A stretch of DNA of 64,000 nucleotides. It comes from Janthinobacterium sp. 17J80-10. GTDB lineage: Bacteria > Pseudomonadota > Gammaproteobacteria > Burkholderiales > Burkholderiaceae_D. The notes beneath the pieces are model-generated. The model was not told the origin of the DNA. It worked only from the letters and a program-made list of their open reading frames with translations, and made no database searches. Below are positions 40,515-49,604 of this stretch, piece after piece. The position numbers were made by a program, and so were the translations under genes. The stretch lies in assembly GCF_004114795.1 (NCBI RefSeq), contig NZ_CP035311.1, positions 2,542,001-2,606,000 of the forward strand, read 5' to 3'. Numbering within the stretch: position 1 is the stretch's first letter; every line of letters starts with the position of its first letter.

Positions 40515-41435
40515 TTATTGCGCGCGCATTGCCTGCAATTTCTGCTTGATCTCCGCCATCCGCGCCAATGTTGCTTGTTCGCCTGCAAGTATGGCCAGGT
40601 TACGGCCTGCAAAATCACTGCCTTTCATGCCGCCCAGCCCAGGCTTGATCACCACGTCTGCTTCCTTCAATTCGTACTGGTTGATGCTTTGTCCCATGAT
40701 GGCGAAGGTTTGCAGCACGATTTCCATCGAAGAGGAGGCAGCTTGCGATTCCGGCTGCGAAGAGATATTCACGGCAATCACAAAATCGGCGCCCATTTCC
40801 CGCGCGAACCGAACTGGCACGGGTGACACCAGGCCGCCGTCGACATAAGTATGCCCGCCGACCTGGACCGGCTGGAATACGCTGGGCACGGCGGAAGAAG
40901 CCCGTACTGCCAGCCCGGTATTGCCCTTGCGGAAAATCATTGGCGTCCCGGTACGCAAATCGGTCGCAACAGCCCCAAAGGGAATCTTCATTTTTTCCAG
41001 CGGGAGGTTGTTGACTGCCTTGTTGACATACCCTTGCAATGCCTCACCCTTCAGGACACCGCTTGATCGTGCAAACAGCGGTATCGACCAGTCGGAAATG
41101 GCGGCCTCTTCCATTTCGAGCGCCATCTTGTGCAGGGCAAAACCGTTATTGCCGGCGGCATACAGTGCACCCACCAGGCTGCCGGCACTGGTGCCCACCA
41201 CGATATCGGGGACGATTCCCTGCGCTTCAAGGACTTTGATGACGCCAATGTGGGCAAAACCGCGCGCGGCACCGCCTCCGAGAGCCAGTCCTATCTTGAC
41301 TGCGCGCGGCGCCTTGGCCTGGACGACAGCGACCGGTTGGGCAGGGGTGACAGGCGCTGTCGATGTGGCGCAACCGCCAAGGGCAGTTGCGACGAGGATC
41401 AGGGAAAGGGTGGAACGCAAGCGGAAGGCAGACAT
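40515..41435 (-). CDS. patatin-like phospholipase family lipoprotein
   Basis: A 306-residue predicted lipid acyl hydrolase. A lipoprotein signal ends at a Cys near residue 22 (ATALGGC). The patatin oxyanion loop is LALGGGAARGFAHIG, the nucleophile Ser is in VGTSAGSLVG and the catalytic Asp in VDGGLVSPVP. RssA-type proteins are close in layout. The ATG at 41435 is used; a TTG at 41459 would lie inside the phoR terminator hairpin. No ribosome site is seen before the ATG. Confidence 0.88.
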   Translation of the reverse strand: MSAFRLRSTLSLILVATALGGCATSTAPVTPAQPVAVVQAKAPRAVKIGLALGGGAARGFAHIGVIKVLEAQGIVPDIVVGTSAGSLVGALYAAGNNGFALHKMALEMEEAAISDWSIPLFARSSGVLKGEALQGYVNKAVNNLPLEKMKIPFGAVATDLRTGTPMIFRKGNTGLAVRASSAVPSVFQPVQVGGHTYVDGGLVSPVPVRFAREMGADFVIAVNISSQPESQAASSSMEIVLQTFAIMGQSINQYELKEADVVIKPGLGGMKGSDFAGRNLAILAGEQATLARMAEIKQKLQAMRAQ

Positions 41436-41441
41436 GGGGGC

Positions 41442-41467
41442 AAAAACACCCGCAAGCAATGCGGGTG
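41442..41467 (-). terminator. rho-independent terminator after phoR
   Basis: CACCCGC (41447-41453) pairs with GCGGGTG (41461-41467) across a 7-base loop, and on the minus strand the stem is followed by TTTTTG. It ends the pst-pho operon about 75 bases past phoR and sits directly in front of the patatin ATG. Confidence 0.75.
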
Positions 41468-41541
41468 AAAAAACTTAACAGAGGGAATTGTCCTGCCAAG
41501 CGGACATTTGCGCAATGCTTGGTGATTCGGCAACGCCGGGA

Positions 41542-42843
41542 CTAGCCGTTGTCGCAATGCACGCTACTGGCGGGAAACTGCGCCACGAAGGTACTGCCTT
41601 CATTGACGGTGGATTCAATCACCAGTTTGCCCTGATGGCGCAGCATGACGTGCTTGACGATCGCCAGGCCCAGGCCCGTCCCCTGGGTTTCGCGCGAGCG
41701 GCTCTTGTCGACGCGATAAAAACGTTCCGTCAGGCGCACGATGTGCTCACGGCTGATGCCGATGCCGGAATCGCGCACCGAAAACTGCGGACCTTGCGCG
41801 GTATTTTGCCACTGCAGGTCGATCTTGCCCTGCGCCGGGGTATAACGGATGGCATTGGTCACCAGGTTGGTGAAGGCACTGCGCAATTCTTCCGTATTGC
41901 CCTGGATATCCGGGCCGTCGACCGTGAGGCTGATCTTGTGCTTGCCGCCGGAAAGCGCGTCGGCTTCGCGCACGATTTGCTCGAGCAAGGCCTTGACGTG
42001 CACCTTTTCACGACGCAGGGGAAAGTCGGTCGATTCCAGGCGGCTCAGGGTCAGCATGTCTTCCACCAGGTTTTGCATGCGCTGGCCCTGCTCGCTCATC
42101 AGTTTCAAATGCGACTGGCGTGTGGCAACTTCAAGATTCGGCTGGGCGCAGGCGATTTCGAGAAAGCCGTTGATGACGGTCAGGGGCGTACGCAGTTCGT
42201 GCGAGGCATTGGCGATAAAGTCGCGGCGCATCATGTCGATGCGCTCGGATTCGGTGGCATCGTGCGTAACCAGGATCTGGCGACGGTTTTCGAAGGGGAT
42301 CAGGTGCACGACCAGCTTACGCCCGCGCAAGGTCAAGGTCAGCGGCTGTTCGTAACGGCCAAGAATGATGTAATCCATGAAATCCGGGTGGCGGATCAGG
42401 TTGGTGACCCGCATGCCCTTGTCGCGCTCCAGGTCCAGGCCCAGGTGGGTTTGCGCGATCGGGTTGCACCATTCCAGGAACAGCACGTCATCCATGATGA
42501 CGACGCCGTCCGGCAACAGGCTCATGGCTTGCCGAAAGCGCGCCAGCCACTCGGCCAGCTCGGCCTGGTGACGCTCATCATTGCGCCGCATCTTGTACAG
42601 GCGCGAAAAGACATCGGTCCAGGCGCCCCAGCCATCAGGCATTTTCTCGCTTTCCGGATTGTCGAGCCAGCGGTCGAGCCGATTGAGGTAATACAACTGT
42701 AGGAAGACCAGAACCGTCACGGCCAGAAGGGCCGCAGCCAGTCCGGCAGCCGCGCCGAAAAATGCCCAGACGACGCCCGCGCCAATGACGACCAGCAGCA
42801 GCCGCAGCATCGCCGGCACCCAGAAAATCAGTTGCGGATTCAT
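41542..42843 (-). CDS. phoR: phosphate regulon sensor histidine kinase
   Basis: Inner-membrane kinase of 433 residues that senses phosphate through the Pst/PhoU complex and phosphorylates PhoB. Two membrane helices (about 10-50), a PAS domain (about 105-200), an H-box [18 protein letters not shown] with the phospho-His near 218, and the ATP-binding N, G1 (VRDSGIGI) and G2 (GTGLGLAIVKHV) boxes are all visible. Its ATG overlaps the phoB stop (ATGA). It is the last gene of the operon. Confidence 0.96.
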   Translation of the reverse strand: MNPQLIFWVPAMLRLLLVVIGAGVVWAFFGAAAGLAAALLAVTVLVFLQLYYLNRLDRWLDNPESEKMPDGWGAWTDVFSRLYKMRRNDERHQAELAEWLARFRQAMSLLPDGVVIMDDVLFLEWCNPIAQTHLGLDLERDKGMRVTNLIRHPDFMDYIILGRYEQPLTLTLRGRKLVVHLIPFENRRQILVTHDATESERIDMMRRDFIANASHELRTPLTVINGFLEIACAQPNLEVATRQSHLKLMSEQGQRMQNLVEDMLTLSRLESTDFPLRREKVHVKALLEQIVREADALSGGKHKISLTVDGPDIQGNTEELRSAFTNLVTNAIRYTPAQGKIDLQWQNTAQGPQFSVRDSGIGISREHIVRLTERFYRVDKSRSRETQGTGLGLAIVKHVMLRHQGKLVIESTVNEGSTFVAQFPASSVHCDNG

Positions 42844-43529
42844 TTTTCCGACAGCATGTAACCGACGCTGCGCACCGTCTTGATCAGGGCTTCGGCTTCC
42901 TTCAATGCCTTGCGCAGGCGCAGCACGTGCACATCGACCGTGCGCTCCTCGATGACGACATGGTCGCCCCAGACCTTGTCGAGCAGCTGGTTGCGCGAAA
43001 ACACCCGCTCCGGGTGCGCCATGAAAAATTTCAGCAGGCGATACTCGGCATGGCCGATATCGATTTTTTCACCGTTGAGGCTGACGCTGCAGCTGACCGG
43101 ATCGAGCGCAACGACACCGGCCGTCATGAGGTTTTGCGCGTGCTCCGGGCTCTTGCGCCGCAACAGCGCCTTGATGCGTGCGGTCAGTTCACGCGGCGAA
43201 AAAGGCTTGGTGATGTAATCATCGGCGCCCTGGTCTAGGCCGGCGATCTTGTCTTCTTCCATGCTCTTTGCCGTCAGCATGATGACCGGCAGCGGCTGCA
43301 GCTGGCGGTCGGCGCGGATGCGTGCCAGCAGGCGCAAGCCGGCCTGGTCCGGCAGCATCCAGTCCAGCAGGACCAGGTGCGGCGTGCGGCGCTGCAGGAA
43401 TTCCCAGGCTTCGCCCGCGGTCCCCACCGCCTGCACCTGCCAACCCGCTTCCTTGAGCGTAAAACTGACGAGCTCGACAATGGCGGGCTCGTCTTCGACA
43501 ATCAGTATGGTGGTCTTATCAGCCGACAT
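42840..43529 (-). CDS. phoB: phosphate regulon response regulator
   Basis: OmpR-family activator of 229 residues. The receiver has Asp53-type phospho-acceptor in LVLLDWMLPDQAG and the TKPFSPRELTARI segment; the winged-helix DNA-binding domain (about 130-229) ends TVDVHVLRLRKALK. It binds Pho boxes such as those upstream of pstS. It is 9 bases after phoU and overlaps phoR. Confidence 0.97.
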   Translation of the reverse strand: MSADKTTILIVEDEPAIVELVSFTLKEAGWQVQAVGTAGEAWEFLQRRTPHLVLLDWMLPDQAGLRLLARIRADRQLQPLPVIMLTAKSMEEDKIAGLDQGADDYITKPFSPRELTARIKALLRRKSPEHAQNLMTAGVVALDPVSCSVSLNGEKIDIGHAEYRLLKFFMAHPERVFSRNQLLDKVWGDHVVIEERTVDVHVLRLRKALKEAEALIKTVRSVGYMLSEK

Positions 43530-43538
43530 GAATTCCGG

Positions 43539-44240
43539 TCATTGTTCGAGTTTGGTGGCTACGTAATCGCTGTGGCGGATATCCTTGCCTTCCACCACAT
43601 AGATGACATATTCAGCGATATTCTTGGCATGGTCGCCGATACGCTCGATGGCCTTGGCCACCCACATCGTGTCGAGCGCCACGGAAATCGTGCGCGGGTC
43701 TTCCATCATGAACGTGATCAGGCTGCGCATCAGGATGCCATACTCGTGATCGATCACGGCATCCTTGGCGATCAGCCTGGTCGCCTGCTTTTCGTCCTTG
43801 CGCGCGAAGGCATCCAGCGCTTCGTGCAGCAGCTCGGCCGCGCGCCCGGCGATCACGCGCACCAGCTCGGACTGGTTGACCAGGCCGCTGGTGCTGCGTT
43901 CATTCGCGCCAGACGCGACCCGCGCAATCTTCACTGCCTCGTCGCCGATGCGCTCCAGGTCGGTAATCACCTTGACGGTGGACATCACCATGCGCAAATC
44001 GTTGGCAGCTGGCTGGCGCTTGACGATCAGGTGGTTGCAGGTATCGTCCAGCATCACTTCCAGGCGATTGACCTGCTCGTCCCCCTTGATGACTTGCTGC
44101 GCCAGGCCATTGTCGCCAGTGCGAAAACTCTTGATGGCATCCTGGAACTGGCTTTCCACCAGGCCGCCCATTTGCAAGACTCTGGATCGGATGGTTTCCA
44201 GATCCATGTCGTATTGTTTGGATGAATGCTCGCCCGTCAT
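43539..44240 (-). CDS. phoU: phosphate-specific transport system accessory protein
   Basis: A 233-residue helical protein with two PhoU three-helix repeats (RIGDEAVKIARVAS and RIGDHAKNIAEYVIYVVEG carry the metal-binding E/D residues). It links the PstSCAB transporter to PhoR and keeps the regulon off when phosphate is ample. Its position between pstB and phoB is typical of betaproteobacteria. Confidence 0.97.
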   Translation of the reverse strand: MTGEHSSKQYDMDLETIRSRVLQMGGLVESQFQDAIKSFRTGDNGLAQQVIKGDEQVNRLEVMLDDTCNHLIVKRQPAANDLRMVMSTVKVITDLERIGDEAVKIARVASGANERSTSGLVNQSELVRVIAGRAAELLHEALDAFARKDEKQATRLIAKDAVIDHEYGILMRSLITFMMEDPRTISVALDTMWVAKAIERIGDHAKNIAEYVIYVVEGKDIRHSDYVATKLEQ

Positions 44241-44271
44241 CGGGATACTCCTTGCAAGAATGTTGACGACC

Positions 44272-45078
44272 TCAGCCGAAACGGCCGGTAATGTAATCCT
44301 GGGTAGCCTGCTTGGCCGGGTTCATGAAGATCTGGTCCGTCTCGCCAAACTCCACCAGTTCACCGAGGTACATGTAGGCAGTATAGTCCGAGCAACGCGC
44401 GGCCTGCTGCATGTTATGGGTGACGATGGTGATGGTGTAATCCTGCTTGAGTTCGGTGATCAGCTCCTCGATCTTGGCTGTCGAAATTGGGTCCAGCGCC
44501 GAGGTCGGCTCATCCAGCAGCAGCACTTCCGGCTTGACTGCCACGCCACGGGCGATGCACAGGCGCTGCTGCTGGCCGCCGGAGAGCGACAGGCCGCTCT
44601 TGTTGAGCTTGTCCTTGACCTCGCCCCACAGCGCCGCCTTGTTCAAGGCCCACTCCACGCGCTCGTCCATCTCGCCTTTGGAAAGGTTTTCGTAGAGGCG
44701 CACGCCGAAGGCGATGTTGTCATACACCGACATCGGAAAAGGCGTGGGCTTCTGGAACACCATGCCCACCTTCGCCCTCAGCATGTTCACGTCGAGGCCG
44801 GGGTCGAGGATATTCCTGCCGCGGAACATGATATTACCCTCGGCGCGCTGGCCGGGATACAGGTCATACATGCGGTTCAGGGTACGCAGCAGGGTCGACT
44901 TGCCGCAGCCGGACGGGCCGATGAAGGCGGTGACCTGCTTTTCGTGGACATCGAGGTTGATATTCTTCAGCCCCTGGAATGTTCCATAGTAAAAGTCCAG
45001 GTTCGAAATTTCGATCGTCTTGGCAAGGCCGGCGGACATGATGGCGGGATCGTTCATTTGCATGGTTTGTCGATTCAT
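44272..45078 (-). CDS. pstB: phosphate ABC transporter ATP-binding protein
   Basis: ATPase subunit of 268 residues. Walker [10 protein letters not shown], signature [13 protein letters not shown] and Walker [14 protein letters not shown] are complete, and the switch His is in IVTHNMQQA. The ATG at 45078 overlaps the pstA stop (ATGA); a much longer frame-open reading upstream is the antisense-free shadow of pstA and is not used. Confidence 0.97.
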   Translation of the reverse strand: MNRQTMQMNDPAIMSAGLAKTIEISNLDFYYGTFQGLKNINLDVHEKQVTAFIGPSGCGKSTLLRTLNRMYDLYPGQRAEGNIMFRGRNILDPGLDVNMLRAKVGMVFQKPTPFPMSVYDNIAFGVRLYENLSKGEMDERVEWALNKAALWGEVKDKLNKSGLSLSGGQQQRLCIARGVAVKPEVLLLDEPTSALDPISTAKIEELITELKQDYTITIVTHNMQQAARCSDYTAYMYLGELVEFGETDQIFMNPAKQATQDYITGRFG

Positions 45079-45932
45079 CGTTGCGTTTTCTGGCTGAACA
45101 TGGTGCGAGAAAGGATATTCAATGCCAGCACACTGAAGGTCACCAGCAAGGCGCCGCCCCAGGCCAGGGAACGCCAGTTGTCGTAAGGGCTCATGGCGAA
45201 CTGGTAGATCACCACAGGCAGGTTGGCCATCGGCGCATTCATGTCGGCGCTGAAGAACTGGTTGTTCAGCGCGGTGAACAGCAGCGGCGCGGTTTCGCCG
45301 GAAATGCGCGCCACCGCCAGCAGGACACCGGTCACCACGCCGGCCTTGACGGCGCGCAGGCGCACCATGGTAGCCACCTTCCAGCGCGGCGCGCCCAGCG
45401 CAAATGCCGCTTCGCGCAGGCTGCTGGGCACCAGCTTCAGCATATTGTCGGTGGTGCGCACGACCACGGGAATGGCGATCAGCGAAATGGCGAAGGTGCC
45501 GGCCCAGCCGGAAAAATGCTTGACGTTGGCAACATAGATGGCATACACGAACAGGCCGATGACGATCGATGGCGCCGACAGCATGATGTCGGTGACAAAG
45601 CGCGTGACCTGGGCAAACCAGCTCTCCTCGCCGTATTCTGCCAGGTACATCCCGGCCAGGATGCCGATCGGCGTGCTGATCAGGGTCGCTGCGCCGACCA
45701 TCAGCAGGCTGCCGACGATGGCGTTCAGCAGGCCGCCGCCATCGCTGTCTGGAGACGGCGTGGTGTGCGTGAACAAGTCGACGCTGATGGCGCCGAAGCC
45801 CTTGATGACCAGCGTCGCCAGAATCCATATGAGGAAGCTCAGGCCGACGAGCATTGCCAGGAAAGACAGGGCGATGCCGATGCGGTGCACCCACCGCCGG
45901 CGGCGATAGACCGGATTGACGTTCTTGTCCAT
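45075..45932 (-). CDS. pstA: phosphate ABC transporter permease PstA
   Basis: Inner-membrane permease of 285 residues with six membrane segments. The EAA loop ([24 protein letters not shown]) couples it to PstB. It forms the channel with PstC. It starts two bases after the pstC stop and overlaps pstB. Confidence 0.96.
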   Translation of the reverse strand: MDKNVNPVYRRRRWVHRIGIALSFLAMLVGLSFLIWILATLVIKGFGAISVDLFTHTTPSPDSDGGGLLNAIVGSLLMVGAATLISTPIGILAGMYLAEYGEESWFAQVTRFVTDIMLSAPSIVIGLFVYAIYVANVKHFSGWAGTFAISLIAIPVVVRTTDNMLKLVPSSLREAAFALGAPRWKVATMVRLRAVKAGVVTGVLLAVARISGETAPLLFTALNNQFFSADMNAPMANLPVVIYQFAMSPYDNWRSLAWGGALLVTFSVLALNILSRTMFSQKTQR

Positions 45933-45934
45933 GC

Positions 45935-46957
45935 TTACACTCCTTCCTTGCGCGCCATGCCGCGCAACATCAGTTTTGCCGCGGAAAGGACAATAAAGGT
46001 AATCACGAAGAGGATCAGCCCGAGCGCATACAGTGACGACACATGCAATACCGATTCAGCTTCTGCAAATTCGTTGGCCAGTGTCGAGGCGATACTGTTA
46101 CCAGGGGTGAAAATCGACCATGACAGCTTGTGGGCATTGCCAATCACGAAGGTCACTGCCATGGTCTCTCCCAGCGCACGGCCAAGGCCCAGCATGACGC
46201 CGCCTACCACGCCATTTTTCGTGTACGGCAAGACTACCTTGCGCACCACTTCCCACTTGGTGCACCCCAGCCCGTAGGCAGACTCTTTCAGGACCGTCGG
46301 CACGATTTCAAACACGTCGCGCATGACCGAGGAAATGAAGGGAATGATCATGACTGCCAGAATCAGGCCAGCAGCCAGGATGCCCATGCCCATCATCGGA
46401 CCATTGAACAGAACGCCGATGACGGGCACCTGGCCCAGCGTTGCTTTCAAGGCTGGCTGCACATACTCTGCAAACAGCGGCACAAAGACGAACAGCCCCC
46501 ACATGCCGTAAATGATGCTGGGCACGCCGGCCAGGAGTTCCACCGCGGTACCCAGGGGGCGCTTCAGCCAGGCCGGGCAGATCTCGGTGAGAAACAGCGC
46601 GATGCCAAAGCTCAGGGGAAAGGCAATCAGCAGCGCGATGAAGGACGTCCCCAGGGTGCCGGCGATGGCGATCAGCGCCCCGTACTTGTCATTGACGGGA
46701 TCCCACTCGACGGTCGTGATGAAGGACCAGCCAAATTCCCGGAAGGCCGGCATGGCGCCAATGACCAGTGAGACCAGGATTCCCAGCAATACCAGCAGGA
46801 CAAAAAGGGCAAAGCCGAGGGTTACTTTATGAAACAGGAAATCCTGCCAGCGCTGTCGGCGCATGGCGCCGGCAATCGCAAGATCGTCAGCGCTGCTGCG
46901 GTTGCCGAATGCGGGCTCGGCAACCGGCATGGCGAGTGGGGAATGCTGTGCGGTCAT
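45935..46957 (-). CDS. pstC: phosphate ABC transporter permease PstC
   Basis: Inner-membrane permease of 340 residues. A longer N-terminal cytoplasmic part (about 40 residues) precedes the first helix; [20 protein letters not shown] and the EAA segment [23 protein letters not shown] are characteristic. It follows pstS by 37 bases. Confidence 0.96.
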   Translation of the reverse strand: MTAQHSPLAMPVAEPAFGNRSSADDLAIAGAMRRQRWQDFLFHKVTLGFALFVLLVLLGILVSLVIGAMPAFREFGWSFITTVEWDPVNDKYGALIAIAGTLGTSFIALLIAFPLSFGIALFLTEICPAWLKRPLGTAVELLAGVPSIIYGMWGLFVFVPLFAEYVQPALKATLGQVPVIGVLFNGPMMGMGILAAGLILAVMIIPFISSVMRDVFEIVPTVLKESAYGLGCTKWEVVRKVVLPYTKNGVVGGVMLGLGRALGETMAVTFVIGNAHKLSWSIFTPGNSIASTLANEFAEAESVLHVSSLYALGLILFVITFIVLSAAKLMLRGMARKEGV

Positions 46958-46994
46958 GGGTACTGGGCGTTAAAGTCGGAGAAGCAAGGCAGGA

Positions 46995-48038
46995 TTACCA
47001 GACGGCCTTGCCGGAGGCATCTTTCAACTGGGTTTTCCAGGCATCCTGCACCAGCTTGACGACGGCCGGCGGCATGGCAACATAGTCCAGGTCCGTGGCC
47101 ATGGCGCCGCCATTCTTGTACGCCCAGTCAAAGAACTTCAGCACTTCGCGGCCCTTGGCGCCATCCGCCTGCACCTTGTGCAGGATGATGAAGGACGCCC
47201 CCGTGATCGGCCAGCTGGCCTTGCCGGCCTGATCGGTCAGCACCAGCGCAAAGCCGGGAGTCTTGTCCCACTGGGCACCGGCAGCAGCTGCCTTGAAGCT
47301 CTCGTCGTCCGGCTGTACCCACTGGCCATCCCGGTTCTTCAACTGGGCGTGCGTCATCCTGTTTTTCTTGGCATAGGCGTATTCAACATAGCCGATCGAA
47401 TGCTTGATGCGCTGGACATTGGCAGCGACGCCTTCGTTACCCTTGCCACCCACGCCGGTAGGCCACTTGACGGCAGTGCCTGCGCCAACGGTCGACTTGA
47501 AGTCGGCATTGACCTTGGAAAGGTAATCGGTGAACAGGAAGGTGGTGCCGGAGCCGTCGGCACGGTGCACGACGGTGATGTCTTCGGCCGGCAATTTCAC
47601 GCCAGGATTGTCGGCAGCGATTTCAGCAGCATTCCACTTCGTGATCTTGCCCAGGTAAATGCCGGCAAAAGCACTGCCAGACAATTTCAACTGCCCCGGA
47701 GCAATGCCAGGAACATTAATGACTGGCACCACGCCGCCCATAATGGCGGGGAATTGCGTCAAGCCTTCCTTTTCCAGCTCGTCCGCCTTCAGGGGCATGT
47801 CGGAAGCGCCAAAATCGACGGTCTTGGCCTTGATCTGCTTGATGCCGCCGCCGGAACCGATGGACTGGTAATTCATGCCGGTGCCGGTGGCGGCCTTGTA
47901 AGACTCGGCCCACTTGGAATAGATGGGATAGGGGAAGGTTGCGCCGGCGCCGGTGATATCAGCTGCCTGCGACATGCCGCCCGTGACAAGCAGTGCGGCT
48001 GCCAGGATCAGCGAGGTGCCACGAAAATTGAGTCGCAT
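46995..48038 (-). CDS. pstS: periplasmic phosphate-binding protein
   Basis: High-affinity phosphate receptor of 347 residues with a signal peptide (LILAAALLVTGGMSQAAD). The mature start ITGAGATFPYPIYSKWAESY and the phosphate-contacting segments GSGGGIKQI and VHRADGSGTTFLFTDYL are typical PstS. It leads the pstSCAB-phoU-phoBR operon, with Pho-box sequence upstream. Confidence 0.97.
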   Translation of the reverse strand: MRLNFRGTSLILAAALLVTGGMSQAADITGAGATFPYPIYSKWAESYKAATGTGMNYQSIGSGGGIKQIKAKTVDFGASDMPLKADELEKEGLTQFPAIMGGVVPVINVPGIAPGQLKLSGSAFAGIYLGKITKWNAAEIAADNPGVKLPAEDITVVHRADGSGTTFLFTDYLSKVNADFKSTVGAGTAVKWPTGVGGKGNEGVAANVQRIKHSIGYVEYAYAKKNRMTHAQLKNRDGQWVQPDDESFKAAAAGAQWDKTPGFALVLTDQAGKASWPITGASFIILHKVQADGAKGREVLKFFDWAYKNGGAMATDLDYVAMPPAVVKLVQDAWKTQLKDASGKAVW

Positions 48039-48076
48039 ATGAACTCCTTGAAAAAGGATCGTTTATGACAGGACGG

Positions 48077-48111
48077 ACTCTAGATGACAATTATGACGAG
48101 TTGATGACATA
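48077..48111 (-). promoter_or_regulatory. Pho box and -10 of the pst operon
   Basis: On the minus strand TGTCAT and CGTCAT half-sites occur 11 bases apart in 48093-48111, matching the Pho-box spacing. A TAGAGT (48077-48082, 4 of 6 to TATAAT) lies 10 bases beyond, fitting a PhoB-activated promoter without a -35. A further GTCAT lies at 48084-48088. Confidence 0.7.
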
Positions 48112-48131
48112 AACACGGGTTGCTCAGGAAA

Positions 48132-48168
48132 ATGACAAATCAGGGATAATTTGTCATCTTCCCGTCAT
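48132..48168. promoter_or_regulatory. second Pho-box-like cluster upstream of pstS
   Basis: ATGACAAA (48132-48139) and TTTGTCAT (48150-48157) form an 8-base inverted repeat. The plus-strand copy continues as TTGTCATCTTCCCGTCAT (48151-48168), again two GTCAT units 11 bases apart but facing away from pstS. It may add PhoB sites to the pst promoter. Confidence 0.5.
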
Positions 48169-48271
48169 ATTTCTCCCGTGCCGTACCTGGCCGCCGCCTG
48201 AAAATGTTGATCTAGCTTCGGATGCCTTCTATGACAGGCGCTGCTGTCTTAAATTTCTTGCAACAGGCTGA

Positions 48272-49540
48272 TCAACCCAGAGCCAGCGCAACAAGATGCA
48301 GCACGAGCCCGACCATCCCGCCGACAAGCGTGCCGTTGATACGGATATATTGCAAATCCTTGCCAACGTGCAGCTCCACCTTGCGTGCGATCGTTTCCCC
48401 GTCCCACTTGCGGATCACCCGTTCCACCAATTGCGCTATTTCCCCCCGGCGATGCACGATGGTTTCCGTGGCGAATCCTCGCAACCAGCGATTCAGCTTG
48501 TCACTGACGACCCGATCCTGTTCGAGCGCCCTTGCCAGAGCGACAAGGGCCTGTTCCAGTCGGGCAACCGTTTTTGAATCTTCCGCTTCCACGTCCTGCA
48601 ACAGGCGGGCCTTGATGTCTTGCCATATCTGGGTGATGTAGCCACGAAATTCATTTTGCGCCAGCATTTCGCGGATCCAGCGATCAATCCGGGCTTCATA
48701 ATCCGGGGACGTTTTTAATTGCTCAATAAAATTCTCAAAAGCAAATTCAAAACGGCCGCGCCATTCGCTATCCTCCTCGCGCATTTCATCGAGAATATTG
48801 TTTAATTCGTCCACCAGGCGCACGAAAAATTTTTCATCGATCGATTTGGGGAGCCAGCGTGGCGAGCTGTCATGGATTTTCTGGCGAATATACGGCTGGT
48901 TGCGGTCCAGCGCATCGGCGGCCAGCTCGATCACATGATCGAATACGCGCTGATGCTGGCCACCCGCCTTCAGGATCGCCAGCAATCCTCCCAGCAACGG
49001 CGCAAAGCGCACTTCCTGCAGCGTAGCGCTGACGCGCTGTTGCAGGAAATGGCCCACGTCCTTATCCTCCATCATGCGCAAGAGTGCCGGAATTGTGCCG
49101 GCCAGCTGATGGGCGAGCCGCCGGCCATTGCCAGGCGCTTCCAGCCAGGATGCCAGCGCAGCAGCGAAATCAACCTCGGCCAACTCTTCGCTGATGACCT
49201 CGCGCGTCATGAAGTTATGTTCCAGAAAATTGGCGATGCTGGCGCCGATGCGGTCCTTGTTGCGGCGGATAATGGCCGTATGCGGGATCGGCAAGCCGAG
49301 GGGATGCTTGAAGAGCGCCGTGACAGCGAACCAGTCGGCCAGCGCGCCGACCATGGCGGCTTCGGCAAAAGCGCGCACCAAGGCGAGCCAGGGATAGGCC
49401 ACTTCGAGACGCTTGGCGACGACAAAGACGACAGCCATCATCAGCAGCAAGCCGGTGGCAATGCGGCGGAATCTCGCGAGTTGGGCCAGTTGCTCCCGCT
49501 CAAGAACCGAATAGGAATCCATCTTCATGGTGGACGGCAT
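48272..49540 (-). CDS. DUF445 (YjiN-like) membrane protein
   Basis: A 422-residue protein of the DUF445 family. A hydrophobic N-terminal hairpin (about 25-75, including VGALADWFAVTALFKHPLGLPIPHTAIIRRNKDRIG, the family signature) is followed by a long helical region and a final hydrophobic C-terminal helix (INGTLVGGMVGLVLHLVALAL). Function is unknown. It is transcribed toward the pst region but is separated by the Pho-box gap, and appears monocistronic. Confidence 0.88.
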   Translation of the reverse strand: MPSTMKMDSYSVLEREQLAQLARFRRIATGLLLMMAVVFVVAKRLEVAYPWLALVRAFAEAAMVGALADWFAVTALFKHPLGLPIPHTAIIRRNKDRIGASIANFLEHNFMTREVISEELAEVDFAAALASWLEAPGNGRRLAHQLAGTIPALLRMMEDKDVGHFLQQRVSATLQEVRFAPLLGGLLAILKAGGQHQRVFDHVIELAADALDRNQPYIRQKIHDSSPRWLPKSIDEKFFVRLVDELNNILDEMREEDSEWRGRFEFAFENFIEQLKTSPDYEARIDRWIREMLAQNEFRGYITQIWQDIKARLLQDVEAEDSKTVARLEQALVALARALEQDRVVSDKLNRWLRGFATETIVHRRGEIAQLVERVIRKWDGETIARKVELHVGKDLQYIRINGTLVGGMVGLVLHLVALALG

Positions 49541-49604
49541 TCTTCTGAGTCATACAGCGGGCGGCACAAAGTCACGCGGATGCCGCATTCAGTGCCGCAA
49601 CAGG

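Noticed and set aside
43765-45186. A 473-codon plus-strand frame opposite phoU and pstB
   Set aside because: Spans two well-identified pst-pho genes on the other strand.
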